Shown here piece by piece: positions 35,482 to 45,200 of a DNA stretch of 64,000 nucleotides. The notes under the pieces are model-generated. The model was not told the origin of the DNA and made no database searches. It was given only the letters and a program-made list of their open reading frames with translations. This DNA is from GCA-2715965 sp047608975 (lineage in GTDB: Bacteria > Verrucomicrobiota > Verrucomicrobiia > Limisphaerales > JAYPXF01). How positions within the stretch are numbered: the stretch's first letter is position 1; each line of letters begins with the position of its first letter. The DNA is taken from the NCBI GenBank assembly GCA_047608975.1, contig JBLFYM010000004.1, positions 1 to 64,000 of the forward strand, in the 5' to 3' direction. The translations under genes were made by a program, and so were the position numbers.

Positions 35482-36501
35482 TCAGAGAAACTGACCCTGC
35501 CGCGGTTTGTGGCCCGCCAAATCAAGACGCTTGTATGCCATTTCGGTCACGATCCGACCTTGCGGGGTACGATTCAGATAACCCTCCATAATCAGATACG
35601 GTTCGTACACTTCCTCAATGGTGTCTCGCTCCTCACCAACTGCCACCGCCAGCGATCCCACCCCCACCGGTCCACCCGCAAACTTGACGATGATCGTTTC
35701 CAGAATGCGCTTGTCCATCTCATCCAGGCCATGCGCATCGATCTCCAACATTTTCAGCGCCCGGTCGGCCGTCTCGCGGTTGATGCTGCCGTCGCCTTTC
35801 ACCTGCGCATAATCGCGAACCCGCCGGAGCAGGTTGTTGGCGATTCGTGGCGTGCCTCGACTGCGATTGGCAATCTCCTGGGCACCCGTCGCGTCAATCC
35901 AGACATCCAGCAGTCGGGCGGCGCGTTCGATGATGTCCTGGAGATCCTTCGCCTCGTAATAGTCCAGCCGCTCACGGATTCCGAAACGCGTGAGCATCGG
36001 AGAAGTCAAAAGCCCGCACCGGGTGGTCGCGCCGATCAAGGTAAAATGCGGCAGATTCAGCCGCACACTCCGCGCGTTCGGACCCTGATCGATGATGATG
36101 TCCAACTTGAAATCCTCCATCGCCGGATAGAGATATTCTTCGATCGTCTTCTGAAGGCGGTGGATTTCATCGATGAACAGGACATCGCCCTCTTCCAGAT
36201 TGGTCAATAATCCAGCAAGGTCCCCAGCCTTCTCGATGGTTGGGCCGCTGGTCGCCTTCATATTCGACCCCATCGCCTGCGCGATGATGTTTGCCAAGGT
36301 CGTCTTACCCAATCCCGGCGGACCGCTGAGCAGAATGTGATCGATGGCATCCCCCCGTTGCCGGGCGGCTTCCACCCCGATCTGAAGACGTTCCTTCACC
36401 TTGGGTTGCCCGGTAAAGTCGTCGAATATCTGGGGGCGCAAAGTGACCTCAAAAGCCTTGTCAGGCTCGGTCAATTCTTCGGAGATCACTCGCTCAGACA
36501 T
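35482..36501 (-). CDS. ruvB: Holliday junction branch migration ATPase RuvB
   Basis: From the ATG at 36501 the protein has 339 residues, the usual RuvB length. Walker A is GPPGLGKTT (60-68), Walker B LFIDEIHRL, sensor I IGATTRCGLL, and the winged-helix C-terminal domain contains RGTPRIANNLLRRVRDYAQ. It is the motor that moves Holliday junctions with RuvA. ruvA and ruvC are not adjacent. The frame is open to 36621, but the extra residues are unrelated to RuvB. Confidence 0.97.
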   Translation of the reverse strand: MSERVISEELTEPDKAFEVTLRPQIFDDFTGQPKVKERLQIGVEAARQRGDAIDHILLSGPPGLGKTTLANIIAQAMGSNMKATSGPTIEKAGDLAGLLTNLEEGDVLFIDEIHRLQKTIEEYLYPAMEDFKLDIIIDQGPNARSVRLNLPHFTLIGATTRCGLLTSPMLTRFGIRERLDYYEAKDLQDIIERAARLLDVWIDATGAQEIANRSRGTPRIANNLLRRVRDYAQVKGDGSINRETADRALKMLEIDAHGLDEMDKRILETIIVKFAGGPVGVGSLAVAVGEERDTIEEVYEPYLIMEGYLNRTPQGRIVTEMAYKRLDLAGHKPRQGQFL

Positions 36502-36621
36502 CGCGGCTGAGCATGAGTGACTGCTGGGAGAGCGGCAAGTCCACAAGTCCGTTTCGCACCGGAGATCCAACGCCGCCGTAAACCTGAGCGGGGAAGTTTC
36601 TGACTTCCGCAGGCAGCGCAC

Positions 36622-37782
36622 TCACAGCTTCACCCATTCGCGGGATTTGGCACTCCGCTCCACTGCCTCAAGCACCCGCTCATTCTTCAAACCGTCTTCG
36701 AAAGTCGGATGAACACTCTTCCCACTGGCCACGGCACGAACAAAATCCGCGATCGTGTGGACGAAGGTGTGCTCGTAGCCAATGATATGTCCGGGCGGCC
36801 ACCAGTTGCCGACGTAGTCGTGCTCCATCCGGTCAGTGACGATGATATCACTGAACCCGCGACGATGCGCCGCGTCGTCCGTGCTGAAGAACTTCAACCG
36901 GTTCATGTCCTCAAAATCAAAGAACAGGCTCCCCTTCTCACCATTGATCTCAAATGTGATGTTGTTCTTGCGGCCACAGGCAAAGCGGGTGGCTTCCAAA
37001 TTGGCGATCGCCCCGTTCTTGAACCTGCCAATCCAGCTCACGGCATCATCCACGGTGACCCTTCCCGTCTTGCCGTTCTTCTGCGCCTGAGGCGGCGCAG
37101 TGCCCTCCTCCCACAACGGTCGGGTCTTGGTAAACGTCTCCATCAGACCACAAACCTCCTTCAGTTCCCCGACGAGATAACGTCCCAGATCGATGATATG
37201 CGCATCGATGTCGCCGTGTGTTCCCGACCCGGCGATCTTCTTCTGCAAACGCCAAACCAAAGGAAACGACGAGTTCGCCAACCATTCCTGGGCATAGCGG
37301 GCACGAAAATGATAGATGCGATCGCCGAGTTCCCCGTTCTCGATCATTCGCTTGGCCAGCGCCACCGCCGGAATACGCCGGTAGTTGTGACAGACCATAT
37401 TGACGACCCTCGCCTTTTTTACTGCCGCCACCATCGTCGAAGCTTCCTCCACACCCCGCGCGAGCGGTTTCTCACAAAGGATCGCCTTGCCCGCCTCGGC
37501 CGCCGCGATCGCGATTTCCGCATGAGTGTCGTTAGGCGTGTTGATGTCGATCACGTCGATCTCAGGGTCTTCCACCACCTTCCGCCAATCCGTCTCCGCC
37601 CGCTGCCAGCCAAAGTTTTTCCGCGCGTTCTCAACCGCCTCCGCATTACGACCGCAGATCGTCGCCAGCTCAACCTGCGCCGGCAAATCAGGAAAAAAGC
37701 GATTTGCCTGCCGCCACGCGTTCGAATGGGCCTTGCCCATGAACTTGTAGCCGATCATCCCCACGCGAAGTGTCTCTGCCAT
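36622..37782 (-). CDS. Gfo/Idh/MocA family oxidoreductase
   Basis: From the ATG at 37782 the protein has 386 residues. The NAD-binding start is LRVGMIGYKFMGKAHSNAW. ILCEKPLARGVEEA has the family EKP motif. The C-terminal domain includes GTHGDIDAHIIDLGRYLVGE with the catalytic-type Asp and His. It oxidises or reduces a sugar, sugar acid or inositol using NAD(P). It lies 120 bp upstream of ruvB on the same strand, but a functional link is unlikely. Confidence 0.92.
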   Translation of the reverse strand: MAETLRVGMIGYKFMGKAHSNAWRQANRFFPDLPAQVELATICGRNAEAVENARKNFGWQRAETDWRKVVEDPEIDVIDINTPNDTHAEIAIAAAEAGKAILCEKPLARGVEEASTMVAAVKKARVVNMVCHNYRRIPAVALAKRMIENGELGDRIYHFRARYAQEWLANSSFPLVWRLQKKIAGSGTHGDIDAHIIDLGRYLVGELKEVCGLMETFTKTRPLWEEGTAPPQAQKNGKTGRVTVDDAVSWIGRFKNGAIANLEATRFACGRKNNITFEINGEKGSLFFDFEDMNRLKFFSTDDAAHRRGFSDIIVTDRMEHDYVGNWWPPGHIIGYEHTFVHTIADFVRAVASGKSVHPTFEDGLKNERVLEAVERSAKSREWVKL

Positions 37783-37972
37783 GCGCCGATGTAAGGGACA
37801 ACCCCACCGTAATCCAAACCAAAATTGGGTTAACGTCGGCAGCAAATGGCAAATCACCCCCGCAAAACCAGGCATCAGTGTAAAAATCTGGTGAGGAAAA
37901 GCCGTTCGGCCTTGAATGCCGCTCCGGCTTCGTTACAGTCCGCCAACAAGTCCTGATGAAACTCCTCTCGCC

Positions 37973-38917
37973 GTGAAAGTATTCAGCGGAAGCTCCAACG
38001 AAATCCTCGCAAAGAAGATTTGCGATTCCATCAATATCCCGTTGGGAGACGCTTCTGTCGAAGCCTTCCCAAACGGTGAAACCTCGGTTCGCATCAACGA
38101 AAATGTCCGGGGTGAAGATGTCTATCTCGTGCAATCTACCTGCCCACCGGCGAATCATCACCTGATGGAGATGTTTATCATGATGGACGCATTTATGCGG
38201 GCCAGCGCGAGTCGGATCACGGCGGTCATGCCCTTTTACGGATACGCCCGGCAAGATCGGAAGGATCAGCCTCGCGTGCCGATCACCGCCAAACTGGTAG
38301 CCAACCTGCTCGTCGCCTCAGGAGCGTCGCGCGTACTCACGCTGGACCTCCACGCCCAGCAAATTCAAGGGTTTTTCGATATCCCGGTCGACCATCTCTA
38401 CGCTTCACCCGTTACTTTCCAATATCTTCAGAAGAAGAACATACCTGACCTGGTCGTTGTAAGCCCGGACGTGGGGGGCCTGAAGATGGCCAATGCCTAC
38501 GCCAACATGCTCGGAGCCGATCTCGCGATCGTCGCCAAGCGCCGCACGAGCGCCACCCAAGTCGAAGCCGACGCCATCATGGGAGATATCAAGGGAAAGA
38601 ATGCCCTGATTGTTGACGATTTGACCGAAACCGCCGGCACAGTGTGCCAGGCAGCTCGCTTGTTGAAGGAAAACGGTGCCAAAAAGATTTACGCCTGCAT
38701 TTCGCACACTTTGCCGAACGATCTTGGAATTCAGAGGCTGAAGGAATCTGCACTTGACGAGCTGATAACAACTGATACGGTCCCGCGCCCTTCGATGGAT
38801 GGTGTAAATATTACCACATTGTCAGTCGCAGGGCTGCTTGGTGAAGCCATCAAGCGGATTCATAATAATTCATCAGTTAACAAACTGTTTGAATTTAAGG
38901 GCGGACGAACGAGCTAG
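37973..38917 (+). CDS. prs: Ribose-phosphate pyrophosphokinase (PRPP synthase)
   Basis: A class I PRPP synthetase: KVFSGSSNEILAKKICD, FPNGETSVRINENVRGEDVY, PFYGYARQDRKD, VVSPDVGGLKMANAYANML and the PRPP loop VDDLTETAGT (the more common form is VDDIIDTAGT). A GTG at 37973 gives 314 residues, the family length, beginning directly with KVFSGSSN. The in-frame ATG at 37916 adds 19 residues unlike the family. It makes PRPP from ribose 5-phosphate and ATP. It heads a rightward run of translation genes. Confidence 0.95.
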   Translation: MKVFSGSSNEILAKKICDSINIPLGDASVEAFPNGETSVRINENVRGEDVYLVQSTCPPANHHLMEMFIMMDAFMRASASRITAVMPFYGYARQDRKDQPRVPITAKLVANLLVASGASRVLTLDLHAQQIQGFFDIPVDHLYASPVTFQYLQKKNIPDLVVVSPDVGGLKMANAYANMLGADLAIVAKRRTSATQVEADAIMGDIKGKNALIVDDLTETAGTVCQAARLLKENGAKKIYACISHTLPNDLGIQRLKESALDELITTDTVPRPSMDGVNITTLSVAGLLGEAIKRIHNNSSVNKLFEFKGGRTS

Positions 38918-38958
38918 GCCTCCGGCCCGGCGAAGCGTCCGAAGTAGAATTTAAGCGA

Positions 38959-39597
38959 ATGAAATCAGCAAAACTGTCAGTCAAGCCACGGTCGGCTACC
39001 CGCCGCGCCGCCGCCAAGAAACTCCGCAGCGAAGGTCGCGCGCCGGCCGTCATTTACGGCAAGATTGCCGCTCCCCAGCCTCTGGATCTGGATGCCAAGG
39101 AATTCGGTGCCCTCCTCACCCATGCCGGCACTGACAACTTCCTCCTCAATCTGAACGTCGACGGCGACGAGCGTCCGCAGCGTTTCGCGTTGGTGAAGGA
39201 AATTCAGCGCCACCCATTGAGCGGTCTGATCCTGCACATCGATTTCCACGAGATCAGCCACGACGAAGAGATCGAGGCCCAGGTGCCAATCGTCGTCATC
39301 GGCGATGCTTACGGCGTGAAAACAGACGGCGGACTGCTGGAGACGGTGATGCACGAAGTCACCGCTCGCTGCCTTCCTGACAAATTGCCTTCGGCCATCG
39401 AAATCGATGTAACCGAACTTCGCGCCGGCCAAACAATCCATGTATCCGATGTGCAATGCCCTGAAGGGGTGACACTTTCCAACGAACCCACCTTGGCAGT
39501 TCTCCACATCGTGGAAGCCAAGGTCATCGACGAAACGCCGGAAGAAGCTGCCAAGGCCGCGAAGGCCGCCGAACCAGCAGCGCCGCCGACACCTTAA
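38959..39597 (+). CDS. rplY: 50S ribosomal protein L25 (CTC type)
   Basis: A 212-residue long-form L25: the N-terminal 5S rRNA-binding domain (RSATRRAAAKKLRSEGRAPAV) is followed by the CTC-specific C-terminal beta domain (HPLSGLILHIDFHEI, then ITVDVTELRAGQTI-like residues at about 150-165). It binds 5S rRNA in the large subunit. It lies 41 bp after prs and 33 bp before pth, the common bacterial order prs-rplY-pth. A purine-rich GAAGTAGAA stretch upstream can serve for ribosome binding. Confidence 0.95.
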   Translation: MKSAKLSVKPRSATRRAAAKKLRSEGRAPAVIYGKIAAPQPLDLDAKEFGALLTHAGTDNFLLNLNVDGDERPQRFALVKEIQRHPLSGLILHIDFHEISHDEEIEAQVPIVVIGDAYGVKTDGGLLETVMHEVTARCLPDKLPSAIEIDVTELRAGQTIHVSDVQCPEGVTLSNEPTLAVLHIVEAKVIDETPEEAAKAAKAAEPAAPPTP

Positions 39598-39630
39598 GCA
39601 ACGGCCGTCCGGGTCACACCTTGCGTTGCC

Positions 39631-40236
39631 GTGGATTCCAATTGGCTGCTAGTCGGATTAGGAAATCCCGGCCGTGAATACGAGAACACCCGACACAACG
39701 CGGGCTTTCTCCTGCTGGAACAACTCGCCACCCGATGGCGGGGTAACTGGCAGAAGGAAAAGAAGTTCAAGTCACTCGTGACACGGGCTTCAGTTGATGG
39801 CCAAAGTCTGATTTTGGCGAAACCGCAGACGTTCATGAATTTGAGTGGACAGGCGGTCGGGCCACTGGCCCGATTTTACCGGGTGCCACCGGAACAGGTT
39901 CTGGTGGCGGTGGATGATGCAGATTTGCCGTTGGGAAAAGTCCGGCTTCGGCCAGATGGAAGCAGCGGCGGGCATCACGGATTGGATTCCGTGGAGCAGC
40001 ATCTGGGAACCCGCAAGTGGCCCCGGTTGCGACTGGGAATTGGCCGGGACGACCCGGAGAAGCGGGAAATTGCCGGGCATGTGCTCGGTAAATTTGCCGC
40101 CGAAGAAATGGAAACGTTCGCGGCGGTCCTGGATCACGCGACGGCGCAGGTCGAGTGTTGGCTGAAAGACGGCACCGAACGCGCAATGAACAGATTTAAC
40201 GGCCCGATAAAGGGCCCGAACGAAAAAACAGAATAA
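39631..40236 (+). CDS. pth: Peptidyl-tRNA hydrolase
   Basis: A 201-residue Pth. The catalytic His22 lies in YENTRHNAGF. LAKPQTFMNLSGQAV and GSSGGHHGLDSVEQHLG are the other conserved blocks. It frees tRNA from stalled peptidyl-tRNA. The start codon is GTG at 39631. The stop codon TAA shares its last base with the rpsF start (TAATG), so rpsF is translated by coupling. Confidence 0.96.
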   Translation: MDSNWLLVGLGNPGREYENTRHNAGFLLLEQLATRWRGNWQKEKKFKSLVTRASVDGQSLILAKPQTFMNLSGQAVGPLARFYRVPPEQVLVAVDDADLPLGKVRLRPDGSSGGHHGLDSVEQHLGTRKWPRLRLGIGRDDPEKREIAGHVLGKFAAEEMETFAAVLDHATAQVECWLKDGTERAMNRFNGPIKGPNEKTE

Positions 40237-40553
40237 TGAAACGCTACGAAGGATTGTTCATCCTCAATACGGCAGGCCAGGAAGACCAGATTCAAACTCT
40301 GGTCGATCGGCTCAGCGACGACATCAAATCCGCAGGCGGCAACATCGAGACGGTCCAGAAGATGGACAAGCGTCAGTTCGTGCGCGTCGCCAACAACAAG
40401 TACGCCGACGGATTTTACGTGAACGTCATTTTTGAAGCGGAAGCCAGCATCAATAAGGCGCTCGAGACAAAATACGAACTGGAAGAGTGGATGTTCCGGA
40501 TGCTGATCACCCATGCACCCAACGCTGCCGCGCCGAAAGCTGCCGCGGCTTGA
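40236..40553 (+). CDS. rpsF: 30S ribosomal protein S6
   Basis: A 105-residue S6 with MKRYEGLFIL at the start, then a ferredoxin-like fold (IETVQKMDKRQFVR, DGFYVNVIFEAEASINKALE) and a short Ala-rich end. It normally binds S18 in the platform of the small subunit. It is followed by ssb 84 bp downstream. The usual partner gene rpsR is absent from this cluster. Confidence 0.94.
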   Translation: MKRYEGLFILNTAGQEDQIQTLVDRLSDDIKSAGGNIETVQKMDKRQFVRVANNKYADGFYVNVIFEAEASINKALETKYELEEWMFRMLITHAPNAAAPKAAAA

Positions 40554-40637
40554 CCGCAGGGCGACGTCGGCGTTGAATCAACGAACCGAAAAAAGCCCGG
40601 CGATCCTAATTGATTCAACCGCAACGAAAGAATTTTT

Positions 40638-41183
40638 ATGGCAAGTTTCAACAAAGTCATCCTGATGGGCAACCTGACGCGCGATCCCGAATTGCGCTAC
40701 ACGCCCAAAGGCACCGCCATCGCCAAATTTGGACTCGCTGTGAATCGCAAGTGGCGCAACGACGCCGGCGAGACCCAGGAAGAAGTTACCTTTGTTGATG
40801 TCGACGTGTTTGGCCGCAGCGCCGAGAACGTCGGCCAATACCTGCGCAAAGGGCGTCCCGCCTTGGTGGAAGGACGTCTGAAGCTCGACCAATGGGACGA
40901 CCGCAGCACGGGTCAGAAACGCAGCCGACTCGGTGTGGTTGCCGAAACAGTCCAGTTCCTCGGTGGCCGTGACGACGCTCAAGGCGGCGGCGGCGATGGA
41001 GGCAATCAGGGCGGTGGAGGCGGCGGCTACCAGCAGGCGACTCAAGGTGGAGGAGCCCCTCCGCAAGGCAGTCAGGGCGGCGGGTATTCCGATACCCCAC
41101 CGCAACGACCCAGTTCTCCGCGACCGACTCCCCCACCTCAGGACGACATGCCGCCCCCCGAAGACGACGACGTCCCGTTCTGA
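40638..41183 (+). CDS. ssb: Single-stranded DNA-binding protein
   Basis: A 181-residue SSB. The OB-fold domain (residues 1-110) has NKVILMGNLTRDPELRYTP, FVDVDVFGRSAENV and LRKGRPALVEGRLK. A glycine-, glutamine- and proline-rich linker follows (about 118-168), and the acidic tip DDDVPF, which recruits replication and repair partners, ends the protein. It lies in the rpsF-ssb-rplI order. Confidence 0.96.
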   Translation: MASFNKVILMGNLTRDPELRYTPKGTAIAKFGLAVNRKWRNDAGETQEEVTFVDVDVFGRSAENVGQYLRKGRPALVEGRLKLDQWDDRSTGQKRSRLGVVAETVQFLGGRDDAQGGGGDGGNQGGGGGGYQQATQGGGAPPQGSQGGGYSDTPPQRPSSPRPTPPPQDDMPPPEDDDVPF

Positions 41184-41224
41184 TCTGAAACAATACAAAT
41201 TTCAACCGCTTACCCCGTTTAGTT

Positions 41225-41827
41225 ATGGCAAAGACAGACATCATTCTCATCAAACCAGTTGAACACCTCGGCTCCGAATCTGACGAAGTCAGTGTTGCGG
41301 CCGGCTACGCCCGCAACTACCTGATTCCCGAAGGCCTCGCGATCCCCGTGACCTCCGCCAATAAGCGCCGTCTCGACGCGCTGGCGAAGCGCCGCGACAA
41401 GCGTGAAGCCGACGAACTGCAGCACGCCAAGGATCTCGAAAGCAGCTTCAAGTCGCTCCAGCTCTACATCAACGTCCGCAGTGGCGATGATGGCAAACTG
41501 TTCGGTGCCGTCACGAATTCCAACATTTGTGAAGAACTCAAGAACCAGTTCGACATCGATCTCGACCGCCGCAAGATTCATCTTCCCGAGCCCATCAAAC
41601 TCATCGGTGACTACACCGTCGAGATGAACCTGCACGCCGACGTGCACGGCAAGTTGAAGGTCAGCGTGAAGAGCACGAACCCCAACGCCAAGCTTCCTGA
41701 GAAGAAGAAGGAACCCGAAGTGAGAGCTGCACCGGTAGCGAAAGCCGCTCCGGCAGCGAAACCCGCACCGGAACCTGAAGCCGCACCGGAACCAGATGCC
41801 GCACCCGAAGCTGAAGCGAAATCCTGA
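41225..41827 (+). CDS. rplI: 50S ribosomal protein L9 with long Ala/Pro/Glu tail
   Basis: A 200-residue L9. The N-terminal RNA-binding domain has ILIKPVEHLGSESDEV and VAAGYARNYLIPEGLA. The long helix and the C-terminal domain (SGDDGKLFGAVTNSNI, KIHLPEPIKLIGDYTVEM) follow. L9 is usually about 150 residues; here some 45 extra residues of Ala-Pro-Glu repeats (APEPEA-like) form a tail. It is the last gene of the cluster and is followed by a terminator. Confidence 0.95.
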   Translation: MAKTDIILIKPVEHLGSESDEVSVAAGYARNYLIPEGLAIPVTSANKRRLDALAKRRDKREADELQHAKDLESSFKSLQLYINVRSGDDGKLFGAVTNSNICEELKNQFDIDLDRRKIHLPEPIKLIGDYTVEMNLHADVHGKLKVSVKSTNPNAKLPEKKKEPEVRAAPVAKAAPAAKPAPEPEAAPEPDAAPEAEAKS

Positions 41828-41857
41828 TTTCGATTTCCATCCTTCGAAACAAATTCA

Positions 41858-41883
41858 AGCGGGCCTCACGGTCCGCTTTTTTT
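41858..41883 (+). terminator. Terminator after rplI
   Basis: AGCGGGCC-TCAC-GGTCCGCT forms an eight-position stem with one G-T pair and is followed by seven T residues (41877-41883). It begins 31 bp past the rplI stop codon. Confidence 0.85.
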
Positions 41884-42026
41884 GTACCCGCGAATAAACT
41901 GAGCAGGCCTGAAGGGTCGGTTCTATGTCAGCCCAGGCCACCGGCCTGAGTTTCGTGAATAGAATCAAAGAGCGCTTAGCCGTCGGGTAGCGGAAATCGT
42001 AATATTTTCGGCGACTTCTGTTGAGA

Positions 42027-42080
42027 GGGTGCACGGTCGTGCTTTGGTCCCATTCACATTGCCAAGCCCAACGTGCACCC
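42027..42080. repeat. Inverted repeat with GGGTGCACG arms
   Basis: The nine-base arms GGGTGCACG (42027-42035) and CGTGCACCC (42072-42080) are perfect complements. The inner TGCTTTGG and CCAAGCCC extend the stem imperfectly. The hairpin lies directly left of the dispersed repeat at 42091 and may be part of the same element. Confidence 0.5.
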
Positions 42081-42090
42081 GCGAAGAGAC

Positions 42091-42127
42091 TGCGCCTACG
42101 AAAACTCTTACGAGTTCCGCTACTTGG
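42091..42127. repeat. Dispersed hairpin repeat, copy 2
   Basis: TGCGCCTACGAAAACTC, the TTAC loop and GAGTTCCGCTACTTGG match the copy at 18-55 with only a few changes. The stem is AACTC-TTAC-GAGTT. Like copy 1 it lies just past the stop codon side of a leftward gene. Confidence 0.6.
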
Positions 42128-42217
42128 CACTTGGCCAATGGTGAGTTCCACCAAGGTGTGCGCAAATCTCAGGCAGCGCAGCCGTATCTATTCTTCCAGT
42201 CATCACAAATCAGGGTC

Positions 42218-45200
42218 TCACCTCTCTGGCACCCGATTGATCGTCAGATACATCTCTTCCTTGAAGGTTTCCCCTTTTGCCGTCTTCAGCGACAGCTTTG
42301 CATGAATCTGATTCACCGGTTGGATTCCAGGAATTTCAAGGAACACGCCTTGACCATCCTTGCTCAGGGTCACCCGCGAAATATCCACAGTGTCGTGTCC
42401 TTTTGTGGACGGATTCTTGACTGACCATTGCGCTGAACCATAGCTGGCCTGCCATTTGTAATTCCACTGCTCCAGTTCGTAGGACTTAGGATTGGTAGCG
42501 ATTCGCGGATCCAGTTTGAAGTTGAAACTCAGTTCCAGACCGAGCGGACGAACCCGCATTCCGGTGATCACGTTCACGTCGCGCCCCGTGAACCGCACGC
42601 GTTGAATACCACCATCACCCAAGCCCGGACGGCCACCGCCGTTCCACCCGTTGAGTCCGACCGCATAGACCTGTCCGTCCTTGGGATTCACTCGCGCGCG
42701 ATGAATACCCGTCTGAAAATCCAACGGCAACCTTACGATCGCCGATTGCGCGACATCGCCAAAATCCTGAATCATGAAATAGAACATCCACCCTTTGCCA
42801 AAACTGGTGTGAAGCAGCCGTCCCGACAACGGTCCCCAACGTTCGTCATCCACCCACAGCTGTCCGCCGCTGGAATTATCGAACTCCTGCGGCATCCAGA
42901 TGATCGGCTGATCGAAAGTCTTCGGAGGAATCACTTTCTTGTGATCAATCTGGCCGCCATCCGGAGCCCAACCGCCGGGCCGCGCATGCGTCTGTACGTA
43001 GCCATAAAACCCACCTGGTCGCGTCAGGCTCACCTTGGACGCCGGCATCCAGCTTCCCTGATTGTCACTGACAGTGGGAAACCCCTCTGGCGTCATTCCC
43101 ATCCCGTTCGGAGTGCGAAACCCCGTGCAGTAGACTTCACGTTTCTTACCATCGGGCGAAACCTTGATGATCGCTCCCGGCAGCGCGTGATCGGTGTATT
43201 GTCCGGCTTTGGCGTAATAGAAATTCCCGGCGGGATCAGTCTGGAGGTCGAAGTTGAACGCGTGGAAAAAGAACGACACATCGGTATCCGCACTGAAGCT
43301 TTCGTAAAAATCAGCTTCGCCATCGTTGTTCAGATCATGCAACCGGGTCAGCCGATCCTTGCACGTGACGTAGATCTTGCCGTCCACCACGCGCACGCCG
43401 AAGGGTTCGTAGAGTCCCGCCGCAAAACGCTTCCATTTCAGCGAATCCAGATTCTTGTCGATCCCGGAGACAATCCAGACATCACCGCCATGCGTGGTCA
43501 GCACCATTCGTCCATCCTCGAAGAAATCCAGCGCCGCAGTTCGGAACCAGCTGTTCCAGGGATTCGACTCGGGAATCTTCAGTGTATCCAACGTGTAAGC
43601 CGACGCCTCCGATCCAAGTTCACCATCCGTCTCCAAAACCTCCGGCCAACGCAACGGCCCGCCTTTCGTCAATGACGCCAGCTGATTGGCGACCGGACTA
43701 TCCTTTCGATGTCGCGCCAGACCGGCGAAGGATTGCAAAGCGGGTTCACCCGTTCCGGCGAAACGGAGCACATCGATCTTCGTCGTCTCACCGGAGGCGG
43801 GAATATCCAGAATGAGTCGATAGCGGGAATCCACGTGCCAAGACAGCCCGGCATTGTCACCGACCACCGAGGCGGCAACGAAGCGCCCAGGCTTGCTTCC
43901 GAGAAGTTCACCCACCGCGAGCACATTGCCGGGCACGCGCCGTTCATTGCCGTCCCAGGAATGGACGGGAGCGTCCAACTGACTCACTCCGGCAAAATTA
44001 TCTTCCGCCAAAACTCCGCGGCCGATGCAGAGACGCAGGGCCTTGCCAGGACTGATCTCAAGCGAGTGAATCAGCGCGGGAAATCCCGGTTGCTTCTGCG
44101 GGGATTCGAGCACGCGCCGACCGTCGATTGAGTAGGAGAGGATCGCCTTGGAGCCATTGAGATAACGACCGTGATATTCCATCCACCCTCCCGGCAACGG
44201 CCCGCGCGGAAGAAGATTATTGGTCGGATAATCAAGTGACCCGTCATGCCCCCAGGCCCAGTGTCGCAAACCCTCGTTGACCTTTCCGCCGGGCCGCGGA
44301 ACGCCTTCACCCCGCAGCTTCATGTGTTGGGTATCATCCACGTTAAGAAACCCGCCATCCCACACGGACAGCAGATTCATTGTGTGGAGGTCATACGCAA
44401 CACTCGTGTTTCCACCGAGCGCGAGCGTGAGTGCGCTTTCTGCGGTCCGTTCGAACTGAGACGCCAGAGCGGGTCCAAAGTCCCGCACCATCTGCGTGCG
44501 ACCGGCCCCCAGATCGGCCGAGATCTTGCGGGGAAGATTGGCGAGATATTCTGGCGTCAGCGGTTTGTAAGCCGGATGCATTGGCTTCATGAAACGCTCG
44601 CGGATGAAATGAATCACGTCGTAGCGCTCCTGTTCCGTCATCCAGGTCTGCGCGGCCATATTCCCGTTCCCGTGCGTAAGCGTGCGATACAGCGAATACG
44701 GGTCGGTGCCAAACTTGAGATCCCCTTTCCCAAACGCCCGCGAGATCGGCAACGAGGGCGTAATGCCATCCTTGCCGTGGCAGTTCACACAAAGTCCCTC
44801 ATAGATCCGCTGGCCGTTGGCAAAATTGTCTTTCCCCATGCCCTTGAGAACCTCCGCGTGGGCCACGGTACCCAGCGGACGAATCCAGATATTTCGGAAT
44901 CGCGCACCGCTGTTTCCCGCGGTCAGTCGAATCGGTCCGTTCACGCCTTCAAGCGATGCGAATTCCAGATTTGCCCGCGAATCATCCGCCGGCAGATCAT
45001 CCGTTTCCCAGGAAAACTCCGGAGCCTTGCCAGGTAACATACCCGTATTGCCCAGCTTTTCGGCCTCATTGGAGCCGACACTGCGATTGTAGACACGGAC
45101 CTCGGCGATCAACCCACGGAAGTCGAAACCAAAATTGGGACTGGCTGCTCCCACCTTGAGCCGATGCGTATCGACGTCCGGTTCCCCAAAATCCCGTTGC

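Larger units (their letters stand above)
41884..42217. other. Intergenic region between convergent genes, filled by repeats
   Basis: This 334-base gap between rplI and the leftward DUF6797-type gene has no coding sequence that I can support. It contains an inverted pair of GGGTGCACG/CGTGCACCC (42027-42080) and the second copy of the ACTCTTACGAGT hairpin repeat (42091-42127). Together they suggest a composite mobile or REP-like element. Confidence 0.5.
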
